Notes under the pieces: generated by a model
What the model saw: the letters and a program-made list of their open reading frames with translations, nothing else
Told to the model about the DNA's origin: nothing
Database searches by the model: none
Assembly (NCBI GenBank): GCA_008931825.1
Contig: QXVZ01031991.1
Location: 1 to 29,946, forward strand
DNA from: Phallusia fumigata
Lineage: Eukaryota; Chordata; Ascidiacea; Phlebobranchia; Ascidiidae
Direction: 5' to 3'
DNA length: 29,946 nucleotides
Shown here: piece after piece, positions 1 to 11,577 of the stretch
Position numbering within the stretch: position 1 is the stretch's first letter
How the letters are laid out: the number at the start of each line of letters is the position of its first letter
Made by a program: the position numbers and the translations under genes

Positions 1-938
1 TACTGGTGCGGATGACTGTTTTCCTCAAGATCCTTGAGAATCTGATTCGAAGTGCCGCGCATGCATTCAATCTTTTTCAAACTTTTTGTGTAAAAGCCCA
101 ATGGTGCTTACAGAAAAAAGCAAAACAGCATTAAATTTCATGTGATTCGGACTCTTGCTTTTTGTGTATATTTCGTAAGTCTCAATGTTTTTTGCGTGTA
201 GCTTCTGTATCAAACAAGACGTAATTAAGCTATAAATGTATATTAAATAAAAATTTCATACTTTTGCCAAATGTTTTTGTCTTTCGGTCCGATAGCTTTT
301 GTTTAAAAATGTGTATCGCGTATAAAATGGGCGAATAACATGAATACAGCAGTGTACTAGCAAAACGGTAAAAGTTTCAGCAGTTGACAAAAGTCTTTTC
401 ACAATCATAAAACAGGAACTTAACCGAAACAATCCTGGGGATAAACAAAGAGAGAAAGACAAATAGCTGTAACTGTTGCGACATTATGAATGTAATGTGA
501 TATAGCTTGTTCGGGACACAATAGCCAGATCATAAGTCAATGTGTCACGCGGGCAAGTCAATCTATGAAAATGCCCGTGACGATGAGGCCAGGGTTGCAT
601 CAGCATTTCACAAGATTTCACTGTGGTTAGTGTGTGTACGATTTTTCGAAGATAAATTAGGAAAAACAGAAAACTGAATGGTGGTTATAGAAAGCAAACC
701 TAGCATGGAGTAGCAGCAGGTTAAGTCAACACTCTTTTGTATGTGCATTATGTAAAGCTTACAACAACATTATAAACCAATCAGTTTAGGATTTAGTGCC
801 GTGACGAAGGTACATAGAAAACCGAAAATGTCGATAGTGCTGTTTTATCGATGTCGCCATTTTGTGACCTGAAAAGCTCTAGGGTCCTGGCGAAGCTCTG
901 CAGGCAATATTACCAAATTCAGCACAACCTGTATTATT
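1..938. other. 5' flank, no gene seen
   Basis: AT-rich sequence without an open frame that looks coding on either strand. The only open frame of note, on the minus strand near 256-462, has low-complexity hydrophobic/Cys/Ser content and no recognisable motif, so it is treated as chance. The last part may contain the promoter of the two-TM gene that follows, but no distinct promoter element is recognisable. Confidence 0.5.
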
Positions 939-1222
939 ATGTCTGTGAAGGAGTCGAGCGTTGCAGACCTTTCGAAATTTTCTTCCAAACTGAAAGAAAT
1001 TGACTTCTCAAAGTTAAAGCCAAGCGGGGAGAAGATCTGGTAGTTAGGTTTTCAATGAACATAAAAGTCTTGTGTTGTATAAAACCAAGTATTCTCATAG
1101 TAATACTCATTTTTTAACCTTACTGCCCAACTGACGATAGAAATTAACATTTAACCTCAATGTGCAGAAAAACAAAAGTTAACCTAAGTTGTTTTTCAGT
1201 GCCGCACTTTCCCGCGGCAAAT
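939..1222 (+). other. exon-like leader pair upstream of the two-TM gene
   Basis: 939-1039 opens with ATG and reads 33 Lys/Ser-rich codons (starts MSVKESSVADL) up to a donor-like CTG|GTAGTT. A 23-base segment, 1200-1222, has a good acceptor (gtttttcag) and a consensus donor (gtaagt), and its phase fits the first piece. Joining further to the acceptors at 1305, 1316 or 1329 gives either an immediate stop or the wrong phase for the 1333 frame. The pair may therefore be 5' leader exons carrying a short upstream ORF (about 41 codons), or belong to another transcript. The splice signals are seen; the role is inferred. Confidence 0.25.
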
Positions 1223-1332
1223 GTAAGTTAAAAAAATGAGCCAAGTTTAAGTCTCACAAAAAACGCTTGCGAGTATAATATTGGGTTTACATTTTTTGAT
1301 GACAGAAAGTCGCAGAAAAAAATTTCCAGAAG

Positions 1333-2080
1333 ATGTCCAAGCAACAATTTATGCTGATTTTGATTTTGTTTGTGTCCATTAATTGTTCTGTGGGCATATT
1401 TTTTTATGTGACACCTGCTTTTACCACCAACTACAAAAAGGAAGCGGAAGGTGCTGACTTTGCTGTATCTAAGTATTGGCCAGATTGTTTAAACCACGAG
1501 AATTGTGATCCAGTAACACAGAGGCATTACTGTAGTACTTTTAACACTGTCTTAATTAAAATTAATGTAAAATTAACTGCGTGTTTTTAAACAATTTAGC
1601 AACTTAACACCAGCTTTACAAAACTCGAAATGTTTATGATGCCAAAGGCACGTTTAAAAATTTGAACCTATCTTCTTTGCCCACCAGCAAAATGTATTAC
1701 ATTGATTTCGCAGATTTGACGACGACCATATTTGTGGAGCAAGATTCGTCCTATGACAGTAACCCCAATCCATATTGGCACAAAAATTCTGGTAATAGGC
1801 ATGGTAATTTTTTCAAAGAACCATCGTTCGAATCTCTATTGATTTCGCAGATTGGAACGCGGCGACCAAATATGGTGGAGATTCGTTCCATGACATTGAC
1901 CCCGTTCCGTTCTGGCACCGATTTAGTGGGACTATGCATCATGGTTTTTTGGTTGGTAAGTATTGCATTTCAACTTCTCTGATTCTGATATAGTCCGCCT
2001 AACAACTTTTACTGTTTAATAAGATGTTGATCGTGATTCTCCTCACCATAGATCCCGTAGCTTTGATCAACATGGAATAA
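1333..2080 (+). CDS. Unrecognised two-TM protein (3 coding exons)
   Basis: Proposed exons 1333-1566, 1614-1955 and 2024-2080 join in phase 0 to give 210 aa. An open frame upstream to an acceptor at 1305 would add nine codons. The first intron would be only 47 bp (donor gtaaaa at 1567, acceptor ccag at 1613); the second is 68 bp (consensus donor gtaagt at 1956, acceptor ataag at 2023). The protein begins with a hydrophobic segment (about residues 6-26, signal anchor or signal peptide), followed by an approximately 150-residue polar region with several Cys (WPDC, HENC, HYC) and an NLS glycosylation sequon. It ends in a second hydrophobic segment (about 182-201) formed across the exon 2/3 junction, plus a nine-residue tail. 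The topology suggests a short TM-ectodomain-TM protein. I do not recognise the family. The stop codon TAA lies inside an AATAAA (2076-2081). Exon boundaries are inferred from splice consensus and phase only; the last 143 bp of exon 2 and all of exon 3 recur after the N at 3320. Confidence 0.5.
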
Positions 2081-3319
2081 AAGATGTACTGCTGTTACTT
2101 TCTGTTTTGATTATTGTTATTTTACTCATTCTGTTTTTACATTTTTTTGATTCGTGTGAAAGAGCAATAGTCTTCTTGGTGCATAGTATTTGGCTAAACG
2201 CACGGAATTAATAAAACGAAAAAATCTTGTCACACTGGGTTTGTTGTCTGCATTTTGCATTGGTAACCAACATATCTGGCGCACGGCAACATGCAATTCA
2301 ATGACTTATCGCCGAATCTCCTTCTATGAACACCAACATGTTACGTTTTGCACATACAATGGACTGCTTTAGAAGCACACAAATAGTTGCTTGCAATTTC
2401 AGTCCCATTACGAATCGATCATGCGCATCAGCATGTAAATACTTTTTTGTCATACTGCCCCAATCGCTTTGAAGCTGTTTTGTTTTTATCAAGGTGCAAC
2501 ATTAAATAAATTCCCCAAAGGACAAACCTGCTAACATTACATGGCTATCTACAATCGTCTATTTAAACATTTAAACGTTCTTGAACAAAAATCTTTGCGA
2601 CACAAATTGACAAAAGTGACCTTTTTATTTGAGAAGATTTGTGTATTGTGTTCAATATATTATTGTTTGCTAGAAAAAAATGTGGGCACTGCCTACTGCT
2701 AAAATTTTATTAGTTTTATTAGTCGTGTTACAAATAAATTGCATGTGAAAGACTAACTTTGTAGTGATGGTTGAAGGTGAAAACAAATAACTAATGCTGG
2801 TCTATTTCCTACAGTGCAGCTCATCCTTTGTTACTTTAGGTGTCAGATTTCGAATTGTGCCGTGACAGCTTGCGCGTCTGCTTCTGTCGGCGTGGTATTG
2901 GACAACGCAACAACGTGTAAAATAGATTGACTAGAATCGAAAACAAACCTTCCTAATTTGTTGCCTACTGCACATATAGGCTATAGCTAGAAACGAAATG
3001 AACACACATGTGTGTAGAACATTAAATACAAGCTGTTGGTATATAGGTTTTTGTTACTTTAACGACACGCGTTTAGTGCAGTTATGTCCAAACATGTGTC
3101 AGTTTTAATACCGGCCAGGAAATACAATTAGTTCCAGCAATTACCCAAGTACAAATTAATGAAGGTTGTCCATACTGTCGTTGGTATTGATGCCAAGTCA
3201 ATGATTAAGGGAGGGTGAAAGTTTAACGTAATTCTAAAAACGAAACAGCTTAATTGAAAACCAAAGTATATAACAAAGAGCTTGTATTGGGTACGTTTTA
3301 TTACAAAGGCTCTATACAA
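1813..3319. repeat. Direct repeat A, first copy (1507 bp)
   Basis: Identical to 3321-4827 at an offset of 1508 apart from one base seen near 2681 (t here, g in the other copy). The only base between the two copies is an N at 3320. It contains the 3' part of the two-TM gene and about 1.2 kb of downstream AT-rich DNA with no other supported gene. Near identity plus the single-N junction point to overlapping contig ends that were not merged, rather than a real tandem duplication. Confidence 0.95.
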
Positions 3320-3320
3320 N

Positions 3321-4827
3321 TCAAAGAACCATCGTTCGAATCTCTATTGATTTCGCAGATTGGAACGCGGCGACCAAATATGGTGGAGATTCGTTCCATG
3401 ACATTGACCCCGTTCCGTTCTGGCACCGATTTAGTGGGACTATGCATCATGGTTTTTTGGTTGGTAAGTATTGCATTTCAACTTCTCTGATTCTGATATA
3501 GTCCGCCTAACAACTTTTACTGTTTAATAAGATGTTGATCGTGATTCTCCTCACCATAGATCCCGTAGCTTTGATCAACATGGAATAAAAGATGTACTGC
3601 TGTTACTTTCTGTTTTGATTATTGTTATTTTACTCATTCTGTTTTTACATTTTTTTGATTCGTGTGAAAGAGCAATAGTCTTCTTGGTGCATAGTATTTG
3701 GCTAAACGCACGGAATTAATAAAACGAAAAAATCTTGTCACACTGGGTTTGTTGTCTGCATTTTGCATTGGTAACCAACATATCTGGCGCACGGCAACAT
3801 GCAATTCAATGACTTATCGCCGAATCTCCTTCTATGAACACCAACATGTTACGTTTTGCACATACAATGGACTGCTTTAGAAGCACACAAATAGTTGCTT
3901 GCAATTTCAGTCCCATTACGAATCGATCATGCGCATCAGCATGTAAATACTTTTTTGTCATACTGCCCCAATCGCTTTGAAGCTGTTTTGTTTTTATCAA
4001 GGTGCAACATTAAATAAATTCCCCAAAGGACAAACCTGCTAACATTACATGGCTATCTACAATCGTCTATTTAAACATTTAAACGTTCTTGAACAAAAAT
4101 CTTTGCGACACAAATTGACAAAAGTGACCTTTTTATTTGAGAAGATTTGTGTATTGTGTTCAATATATTATTGTTTGCTAGAAAAAAAGGTGGGCACTGC
4201 CTACTGCTAAAATTTTATTAGTTTTATTAGTCGTGTTACAAATAAATTGCATGTGAAAGACTAACTTTGTAGTGATGGTTGAAGGTGAAAACAAATAACT
4301 AATGCTGGTCTATTTCCTACAGTGCAGCTCATCCTTTGTTACTTTAGGTGTCAGATTTCGAATTGTGCCGTGACAGCTTGCGCGTCTGCTTCTGTCGGCG
4401 TGGTATTGGACAACGCAACAACGTGTAAAATAGATTGACTAGAATCGAAAACAAACCTTCCTAATTTGTTGCCTACTGCACATATAGGCTATAGCTAGAA
4501 ACGAAATGAACACACATGTGTGTAGAACATTAAATACAAGCTGTTGGTATATAGGTTTTTGTTACTTTAACGACACGCGTTTAGTGCAGTTATGTCCAAA
4601 CATGTGTCAGTTTTAATACCGGCCAGGAAATACAATTAGTTCCAGCAATTACCCAAGTACAAATTAATGAAGGTTGTCCATACTGTCGTTGGTATTGATG
4701 CCAAGTCAATGATTAAGGGAGGGTGAAAGTTTAACGTAATTCTAAAAACGAAACAGCTTAATTGAAAACCAAAGTATATAACAAAGAGCTTGTATTGGGT
4801 ACGTTTTATTACAAAGGCTCTATACAA
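3321..4827. repeat. Direct repeat A, second copy, holding a partial two-TM gene
   Basis: Restarts in mid-exon just after the N at 3320. It carries the last 143 bp of coding exon 2 (3321-3463) and coding exon 3 (3532-3588) of the two-TM gene, without exon 1. If the duplication is an assembly artefact this is not a second gene. If it is real, it is a 5'-truncated copy. The rest (3589-4827) has no gene. Confidence 0.9.
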
Positions 4828-6504
4828 TCGCTGTTGTCATCCTCAGTGCACAATGACAGGAAGCTTGACACAGCTATACAAATCCGAATACATTTATTAC
4901 AATATAATTAAGCGAAATCTATTAAAAGGATCACTCTAATAGCTTCATGGCCTTTAGCTCGCTGTTTTCTCTTGGTCAATGGCTGAAATCACAAAAAAAT
5001 ACGTAGATTTTTAGTACGTTTTATGTTTTTTTCCCAGATATTTGGTAATCAGGGAAAAACTCGTATTTCACGAATACAATTCTTGCTGAGTTTCCAACCA
5101 CGGTCTTGCAAACAAAACTAAATGATTTTAAAATGAGTTTAACGGAGCGTCATTTTATTTTTTGTATGATACAGTCGCTAACACTATGGACATAGTTAAG
5201 TTCCCAACAGTCGAAAATTGGGTGAATGGCATGTGAATTCCCCACTTAACTTACTCTCTTTCGTGGGTAAAGTATTTTTTTCCTCAGTTTTTCTAGGGTT
5301 CAGTTTTGACTTGTCGAATTTTTTCACGTCCTCCATGCTCAGTTTTCGTGCGTTGTCGCCTGAAAAAATCAGAGAACTATCAAGTTAGGCCTGGGGTTGC
5401 TGAAAAAGTCACTACGGTTACATTTGTAATGATACTGTACCGAAAATTGAAATCGCATCCTGAGGAAAAACTACGAAAAATGCAGTAAAAATTCAGAAAA
5501 GTCATGTCGATTTGACGACAGCAGAAAACAGATAGGGGATAAATAGGACGCAAAAACGTAGGTACATAGAAATTTATTCCCCAGAAATATTACAAGTTTT
5601 GCAGTGCATGACATCAACAGCTTGTTAACAGTTGAATGCAAATTTCGAAACCCAGATAAATGCGTTGCAGTGCAACTTTACGGTTTGCTTGTGTATAAAC
5701 TTGTCAAAGTGTTTAATATTCATTCCAAACCCAACCGTTTTGTCCATAAAGTCACCAACCTGACTGTTGTTGGTCCCGCTCCATTTTAAAAGTTTCTTTT
5801 ATCAAATCAATCAAACGGTCTAACGATAAGTCAGAAGAGCTTTAATAACTTCCTGAGGGATAGAAATAAAACTTTATTGGCCTCTCTAAGTGGAGAAACA
5901 CAAATTAGATCAGCACCTCCTGTTAAAATTTTACTTGATTTTTTTGCGACATGATTTTGCACTAAAACTGATTTAATACTCGCTTACTACAACGAAAGCA
6001 ACAAACAATATCCCAAACTCGATTCAAAGTATGAGATCTATTTTGCTTGGCGTTTAGGCCGCGCCTTTTTGTTCTGCTTAAAGCCAGTACACCACAACAG
6101 TCGTTTTATACCAACATGTCGTAACATGCGTTTGTAGAAAATAACAATTTTTTGGTAAACCGGATCTACTTCATTTCCTTTGCTCGTTGTCATAATACGT
6201 GGCTTGGTTTAACTCTTCGTGGCTTCAAAAAGCGTCCAGAAGTGGCGTGTTTGTAGCTATGTAACAAAACTAGGTCATTTCGGTGTAGTTTGTAAAACCT
6301 TGTTTCACCCCAAGCAGCGGCGTAAGAGGTAACTACAAACCATAAAAGTTCTCCGCTGCAAATGTTAAAAACACAACTTTTTTGTCAGCAAACCAAACTA
6401 AAAATTGTAGGCAAGGGTTAAATGCCACCAACACTGAATATATACATGTAGAATTAACACATTTTCTGGGCAATTAAATACATTATATCGGGCAACTCTA
6501 AAAT
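4828..6504. other. intergenic, no gene supported
   Basis: Unique AT-rich DNA. Open frames of about 60 codons at 5306-5488 and 5604-5789 lack start context, splice context or any recognisable motif and are not called. Confidence 0.5.
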
Positions 6505-6576
6505 ACGCAATCTACGCAATCTACGCAAACTACGCAAACTACGCAAACTACGCAATCTACGCAAACTAAGCAATCG
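6505..6576. repeat. 9-bp minisatellite, about 8 units
   Basis: Eight consecutive 9-mers of the form ACGCAAWCT (W alternates A/T), the last one degenerate (aagcaatcg). The phase is kept exactly with no spacers, so this is a simple tandem array and not a CRISPR. The flanks are plain AT-rich DNA. Confidence 0.95.
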
Positions 6577-6969
6577 ACAAAATCCAGACCACCGCAATCT
6601 GACTGCAAAGTTTATTTATATATCCACGCGCGAATCATTTTTACGCAGGTTAAGCAGGTTATTTGGTTCAATCTTAATGTTCAGAATGAGATAAGTAATA
6701 GAGAAATCAGATCACTTAATCTTGCACTCAGGTTTTAATTCCATTTTGGTCGCATTATTTCTGCGGTCCAGGAAAAATTAGTTCGCGCGGCCTGGAGAGG
6801 GGATTACTTATTTAAGCAGGTTGCGTTTATTTTTCGAGTCATTTCGAAAGATTTGATGTGATATTTCTGAATTATAATTGGTCTATATTCTTTGAAATAA
6901 ATGAGAAGTGAGCTAGGAACATACGTAAATCCACTAAGGGCCCCGTTTAGGACACTTTTGTTGTTCTCC
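6577..6969. other. intergenic, no gene seen
   Basis: No coding frame. It lies 3' of the transposase remnant and may include a decayed part of the element, but no terminal inverted repeat could be recognised here. Confidence 0.4.
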
Positions 6970-7675
6970 TCATAATTTATTCAGAAGTATTACAAGATCA
7001 GGTAAGGGCTGTCGTTTCCAATCTGTCGTTGCCTTTAAAACAAAATTTGCAGATTCGCTATTGTTGTTGGTCCATGCTGTTCCATCTTTTTTTACATATG
7101 GCCACACATTTTTTTCCAGAATGGGCAAAATTCTATTCGTTAGATATGAAAGTGCTCCAGGGCAGTAATTCTTGCAGAATTCAGAAACTTTATCAACCTG
7201 ACAGGAAAACTCAACATGGTCATTACAATTTAATGCTGCCATCGTAAGCCCTTCCAATGCCTTTCTACATTTTAAATTTAGTCCTACTTTTTCATTTAAG
7301 TATCTTGTTAAATTTTTCTTTAAATGGTTTAAACAGAGAACATGTTGTGCTCCAGGAAATTCCGACAAAAATGATTTGTGGATTGCGAACTCATCATCAC
7401 TGCCAAAAGTTAAAAGATTTGAAGATGCAAACTGAGATTGTAAGTGACCAAAGAATGTGGAATAGCTGTTTATTGTAGAATTTTGATGGAGATATAGTGG
7501 CCCTAAAAATATTGGATGTTCTTTTGTTTTTGTAGATAAAATGCTCAAGTTTTTAAACACCAACACTGTCAGATATATTCTTTCATGTTATAAGTTTTGT
7601 CTATTCCTAGAATTGTTTTTCCCATAAAACAAAACCGTTTCATGTCCAAGACTTGTTGTGGAATATAAAGAATTN
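6970..7675 (-). pseudogene. Mutator-like (MULE) transposase fragment
   Basis: Remnant of a MULE-type DDE transposase, which would cut and paste its own DNA in the nucleus. Reading on the minus strand, one frame (about 7675-7587) gives a segment ending in GIDKTYN, matching the region of the first catalytic Asp (codon 7601-7599). The continuation is in a different frame, reached by a one-base shift near 7587-7600, and runs to a TGA at 6970-6972. It contains LTVLVFKN, the second-Asp region FGSDDE, the C-x-x-H motif in HVLCLNHLKKN, and a late NNNSESAN segment that could hold the catalytic Glu. These are in the usual MULE order. There is no start codon, no N-terminal DNA-binding region and no C-terminal SWIM zinc finger in the window, and an N at 7675 interrupts the 5' side. 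It is clearly inactive as shown. The family call rests on motif order and spacing. Confidence 0.8.
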
Positions 7676-7851
7676 TTTTTTTTCTGATTGGTGAATCACA
7701 GACTATTACCAAGAGCGTTTAAGTATCAAATATTTGCTTTTACAATCTGTGCAACTTTTACTCAATCATAAAGTTTCAAAAAAAGTTTGTTTTGTGTAAA
7801 TTGATCTTTCAGATTTTTTCAATGTGCAGATGCTTGTAGACAATTTTTAAA

Positions 7852-8346
7852 ATGGATCAATTAAAATACATAGTGAGAAAAGCGAAAAAGGAGGATTGTT
7901 CCAGCATTTTGTCTTTTGTCCATGAGCTGGCAGCTGTAGAAGGGATGCCTGAAAAATGTCACATGACCTTAGAAATGTTGGAAAGGGACGGATTTGAAAA
8001 AGACCCACCATATTACCATGCAATTGTAGCAGAAACTTGTGACGGTGATATAATTGGCAATGCATTGTATGTCTATCACTACTATTCATTAGAGGGTCGT
8101 ATTTTACATTTGGAAGACATCTTTATAAAAGAGCAATTTAGAGGCAAAGGCATTGGACTGGCTTTAATGAAGGCAGTAAGCGAAGCTGCATTTGCAAATG
8201 ATTGTTGCATGATGCGTTTGTCATGTATGAACACAAACACTGCAATGGATTTTTACAAGAAGTTTGATGCTATTGATATGACAGTTACGGAAAAAAGACA
8301 TATGCTAAAGTTTAATAAAGAAGCAATGCTAAGGCACTTTTCCTAG
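7852..8346 (+). CDS. SSAT-like GNAT acetyltransferase, paralogue 1
   Basis: A 164-aa single-exon gene of the spermidine/spermine N1-acetyltransferase (SAT1/SAT2, thialysine acetyltransferase) family. These are cytosolic enzymes that move acetyl from acetyl-CoA to a small amine. Visible GNAT features: N-terminal strand (LKYIVRKAKKEDC), the conserved DGFEKDPPYY block (46-55), LEDIFI strand (87-92), intact acetyl-CoA loop R97-G-K-G-I-G102, and the general-acid Tyr135 in DFYKK. The length is normal for the family (about 170 aa). The Trp near the C-terminus of vertebrate SSATs is replaced by RHMLKF, so the amine specificity may differ. The start is supported by co-linear alignment with the paralogue at 11578. 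Acceptor-like ctttcag (to 7812) and gtgcag (to 7829) lie just upstream, hinting at a 5'-UTR intron or trans-splicing. Lack of introns could reflect retroposition (inference). Exact substrate cannot be read from sequence. Confidence 0.93.
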   Translation: MDQLKYIVRKAKKEDCSSILSFVHELAAVEGMPEKCHMTLEMLERDGFEKDPPYYHAIVAETCDGDIIGNALYVYHYYSLEGRILHLEDIFIKEQFRGKGIGLALMKAVSEAAFANDCCMMRLSCMNTNTAMDFYKKFDAIDMTVTEKRHMLKFNKEAMLRHFS

Positions 8347-11300
8347 ATGCAAAAATGTCTGATAAATTCACTTAGAAATGAAATGCAACAATTTTGTAAC
8401 TTTGGTAATTGGTAATTGCACTGTGTGTGTGTAACAATTTGTTGACTTTGTAGTTTTTTATTACAGCTTTAATACACTTTATATTCCTGTGTGAATTCTA
8501 ATGACTTTGCAGTTTTTATTTACAGCTTTAATACACTTTATATTCTTGTGTGAATTCTAATAGTGATAAAAAATTACAATGAAATGACGTATGGTAACAT
8601 GTAAAACTGTAAAGTTGCCATTTTTACACAACTGCTTGTAAAGTTTAACTACAATTTGAACAGGACAACCCTTGTTTAAAACTTTAAACTTCCTACATAC
8701 TTTAATCCATACCGCTAATCTGTAGCTTTACAGTTGGGTGAGTTTATTCACAGGGGAGATGCATCGATGTTACGCAAAGACCAATACGAGCATTGTTTAA
8801 CCCGTGTTCGATACGTTTATGAGGCGAAAAGCAATCCATATTACATTTCCTTCATTGAACCACAACTGCTTACGTCCCACGTAATATGTGCTGCGTATAT
8901 ACATGTATGCATTAAAAATAAAAGGGGTCAAAAAGTTACAAGGGTTATTTCATTAAACGTCTTATAGCTACGGTCGAACACCTAATTTGTTACGCGTTTT
9001 TATGACATAAGCCTTAAGAAACCTCATAGTGCTGTACCATTTTTTACCATTAAGCGATCATATCAAAAACACTGTGCAGTTAAGATGCCAATTTCCGCAA
9101 AAAGCCATTAATTTAAAAATGAACCAACCATAACCGGAAGCAAAAAATAAACAAATCATACCGGTTCGTTTGCGTAAGACACATTCCATTGCATGTATTC
9201 ATTAGCTTGCTTTTTTGCAAATTGTATTTTCCATTATATACATAAGTCCTTGAATTAACAGAGATCTGCAAAACAAAACTGCAGAAAGAAATGGAGTTGG
9301 GACGGTTACCGATAATTACCCGTCCTGGTAGAAATCTGACACAACAAATTCGCACAGTTCCGTCGTCTCTGTAAAAGAAATAAGCATTGGTTGTGTGGTC
9401 GAAAAAACATTCTGCGATTTTTTAGACTAGAATTTCATGCTGTTTTTATCACAAAGCGTATATTTTCATTACAAAGATCGTATTCGGTGTTCTTAGTCAC
9501 CTAAAGAAATTCTTAACAACTTAATCAAAACAAAACCACAAAATTACAACATGGTTATACGTTCCAATTATAAGATTATTGACACAGTTTATCACCAGTC
9601 ATTTCATTTTTGACGGGATTATCACAAAAGGTGACAAATCCTTTACAATGAAATTACACTTTGTTTTTTTCACGGAGTTTAAACCCGGGAAGAACCCGAG
9701 TACGAATCCCGATCAGGTTTTTTATGTCTGAAAATGGGTCGAGCGCCTCAATCCATATGACCCATGGTCTTTAAACCGAGCTCTGAAGTTTAACTCGATA
9801 GCGCACTCATGTGTCTGCTTAACATCTGCCTGTGTTTTTGTGTTTTAACGACCGTTCCTCGTTTATCTGGTAAACGTATAGATATTGCTTATTGGTTGGA
9901 CGTTGGATAACAATGTATCAGATTGGATACTGCCTCAGTGCAATTTGTATCTTACGTTATTAAGCGACCCATATTTTGCGTACAAACAATGCTATAAGTA
10001 GACCACGCCTGTGCGTCGTGCGGCGTCCCAGTTAAAGAACAAACGAAAAACGTACCTCAAATCGATCATGAATGGTATCACGAAGTTCCTGAACTTTTTT
10101 TCTGACTTTCAAAAGTTGTGTTGTCCCTTTTCTGCAATGCCAGCGTCAACATTAGTCCCGTTGTTTGTACTGTCAGCCCTTTGTTTTTTGCAAAGATTAC
10201 GCAAATTAAACATGGAACAACCTTTGCTAAGTTAGTTACTTTTTATCGTAATAAGCTCAAAACAGTGTTAATTCCACACATAGGCGCAAGCGGTATTACA
10301 AACACGCTCTACCGGGTAACGTTTGACCCCAAAACAATACACACGCAAAAAATCATAACATTAAAACCAACAGATAAATCTAACTTACCAACATAGATAT
10401 TAAATTCTTTAAACTTCGTTGCTTTTAAACTTTCTTGCACAAGTTTTGCGGTTGTTTTTCTTGAACCTTGGGTCTGAAATAGTATAACAAACCGCGTTGC
10501 ATAAAAGGCACAGAACGATATCCACGTTTTTCTCGGGGCACGCGCGTTTGCTTGAAACTCAGGTGATCAGATCTCAAAAAGCGCCGAATTCCTAAAGTAC
10601 GTCGACAGCAAATTGCCCACGCAACACAAATTAAAAACACGCCATTGTCAACTTTGCGTTTAGGCAACAGCGTAACGCTGACAAAGTTTGTAGTTGGTGT
10701 TCGCATGCCATATTTCAAATCAAGAACCATCTTGTATTATGGAAGACTTCTTCATAGAAGTTGAAACGATATATTAGATCCAAAATACTTCAAAATAAGT
10801 AGCTAGGCCTATTATGCCAAGCAATATTCGCACATCAGTAGACAAGATTTTGTTGTTGTTTGCAGTTTTTTGAAACGCACAAACCATGGCAATTGTAAAT
10901 ACACAAATTTTTCATGGTGTTTGCTTATTTTGCAACTATTACGTTATTGTTTAATCGCATATAGTCAAATAATATTACTTCATGTATCCTAGTATCAAAT
11001 AGTTGATTTGCAATTCACAACAGGCATAAATAAAACGACAAAACTCCAACAACATACCTCAATCAGTCCACATTTCCACAACATCCGCATCACCCGCCAA
11101 GTAAAAAATCCCGAGGCGGCTCAAAGCGTCACGCTTTTTGCACATCACGTGACGGAGGCGCGATTTAAATCCATAGAAATAGGTCGAATAAAAAATCTGC
11201 AACAAAATTTGTTTGATATGCATTTTTCACAAATTTCACCTAATCACTGTAGTAAAAAAATTTGTGGTTGTTACCGGTTCGAAGTAAGAATTGTTTGATG

Positions 11301-11577
11301 AAAATTAGGCTACTCCGTGTCTTGTGTTGCTAAGTACAATTTAGTTATTGTTACAACTAGTAACCAACCTGCGTTAATTTTGAATGTTGTCTATATTTGT
11401 AAATGACTGTTTACACAGAGTAATAAGTCAAAATCAAAAAAGACAAGCAGGAATATAGTTGCTACACTTAGCGCCGAAGGCGGCAAAACAGCAATATTAA
11501 AAAGGGATGCCCTTGACCTTGATCAGCATTTGATTTGCTTTTTTGTGCAACGTGGGAAGTTTATAAATTGCGAAGCA
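8347..11577. other. intergenic between the two SSAT-like genes
   Basis: About 3.2 kb without a supported gene. It contains the 59-bp tandem duplication (8444-8561), a small palindromic patch at about 9683-9777 (CGGG/CCCG and TGGGTC/GACCCA arms), and scattered open frames of 75-100 codons with unbiased composition that are taken as chance. Confidence 0.5.
8444..8561. repeat. 59-bp tandem duplication, two copies
   Basis: 8444-8502 and 8503-8561 share a common unit beginning gactttg and ending gaattctaat, with a handful of substitutions. It lies about 100 bp past the stop of the first SSAT-like gene, so it is probably in or just beyond its 3' UTR. Confidence 0.9.

Noticed and set aside
2053-2211. 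Hydrophobic frame (DVLLLLSVLIIVILL...) as a further TM exon
   Set aside because: It comes from a T-rich stretch that yields Leu/Ile/Val/Phe by chance, and its phase does not fit the upstream donor at 1956.
1813-4827. Repeat pairs A-E as LTRs or transposon copies
   Set aside because: They are directly adjacent with one N between, contain ordinary gene exons, have no terminal motifs or target duplications, and end wherever the contig ended.
6505-6576. CRISPR-like array
   Set aside because: 9-bp units with no spacers in eukaryotic DNA: a minisatellite.
9661-9780. tRNA-like patch (acgaatcccg with small palindromes)
   Set aside because: No D-arm/anticodon-arm arrangement or box A at proper spacing could be drawn.
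10425-10730. 101-codon minus-strand frame
   Set aside because: Basic, motif-free, no splice context; length is within chance expectation for 30 kb in six frames.
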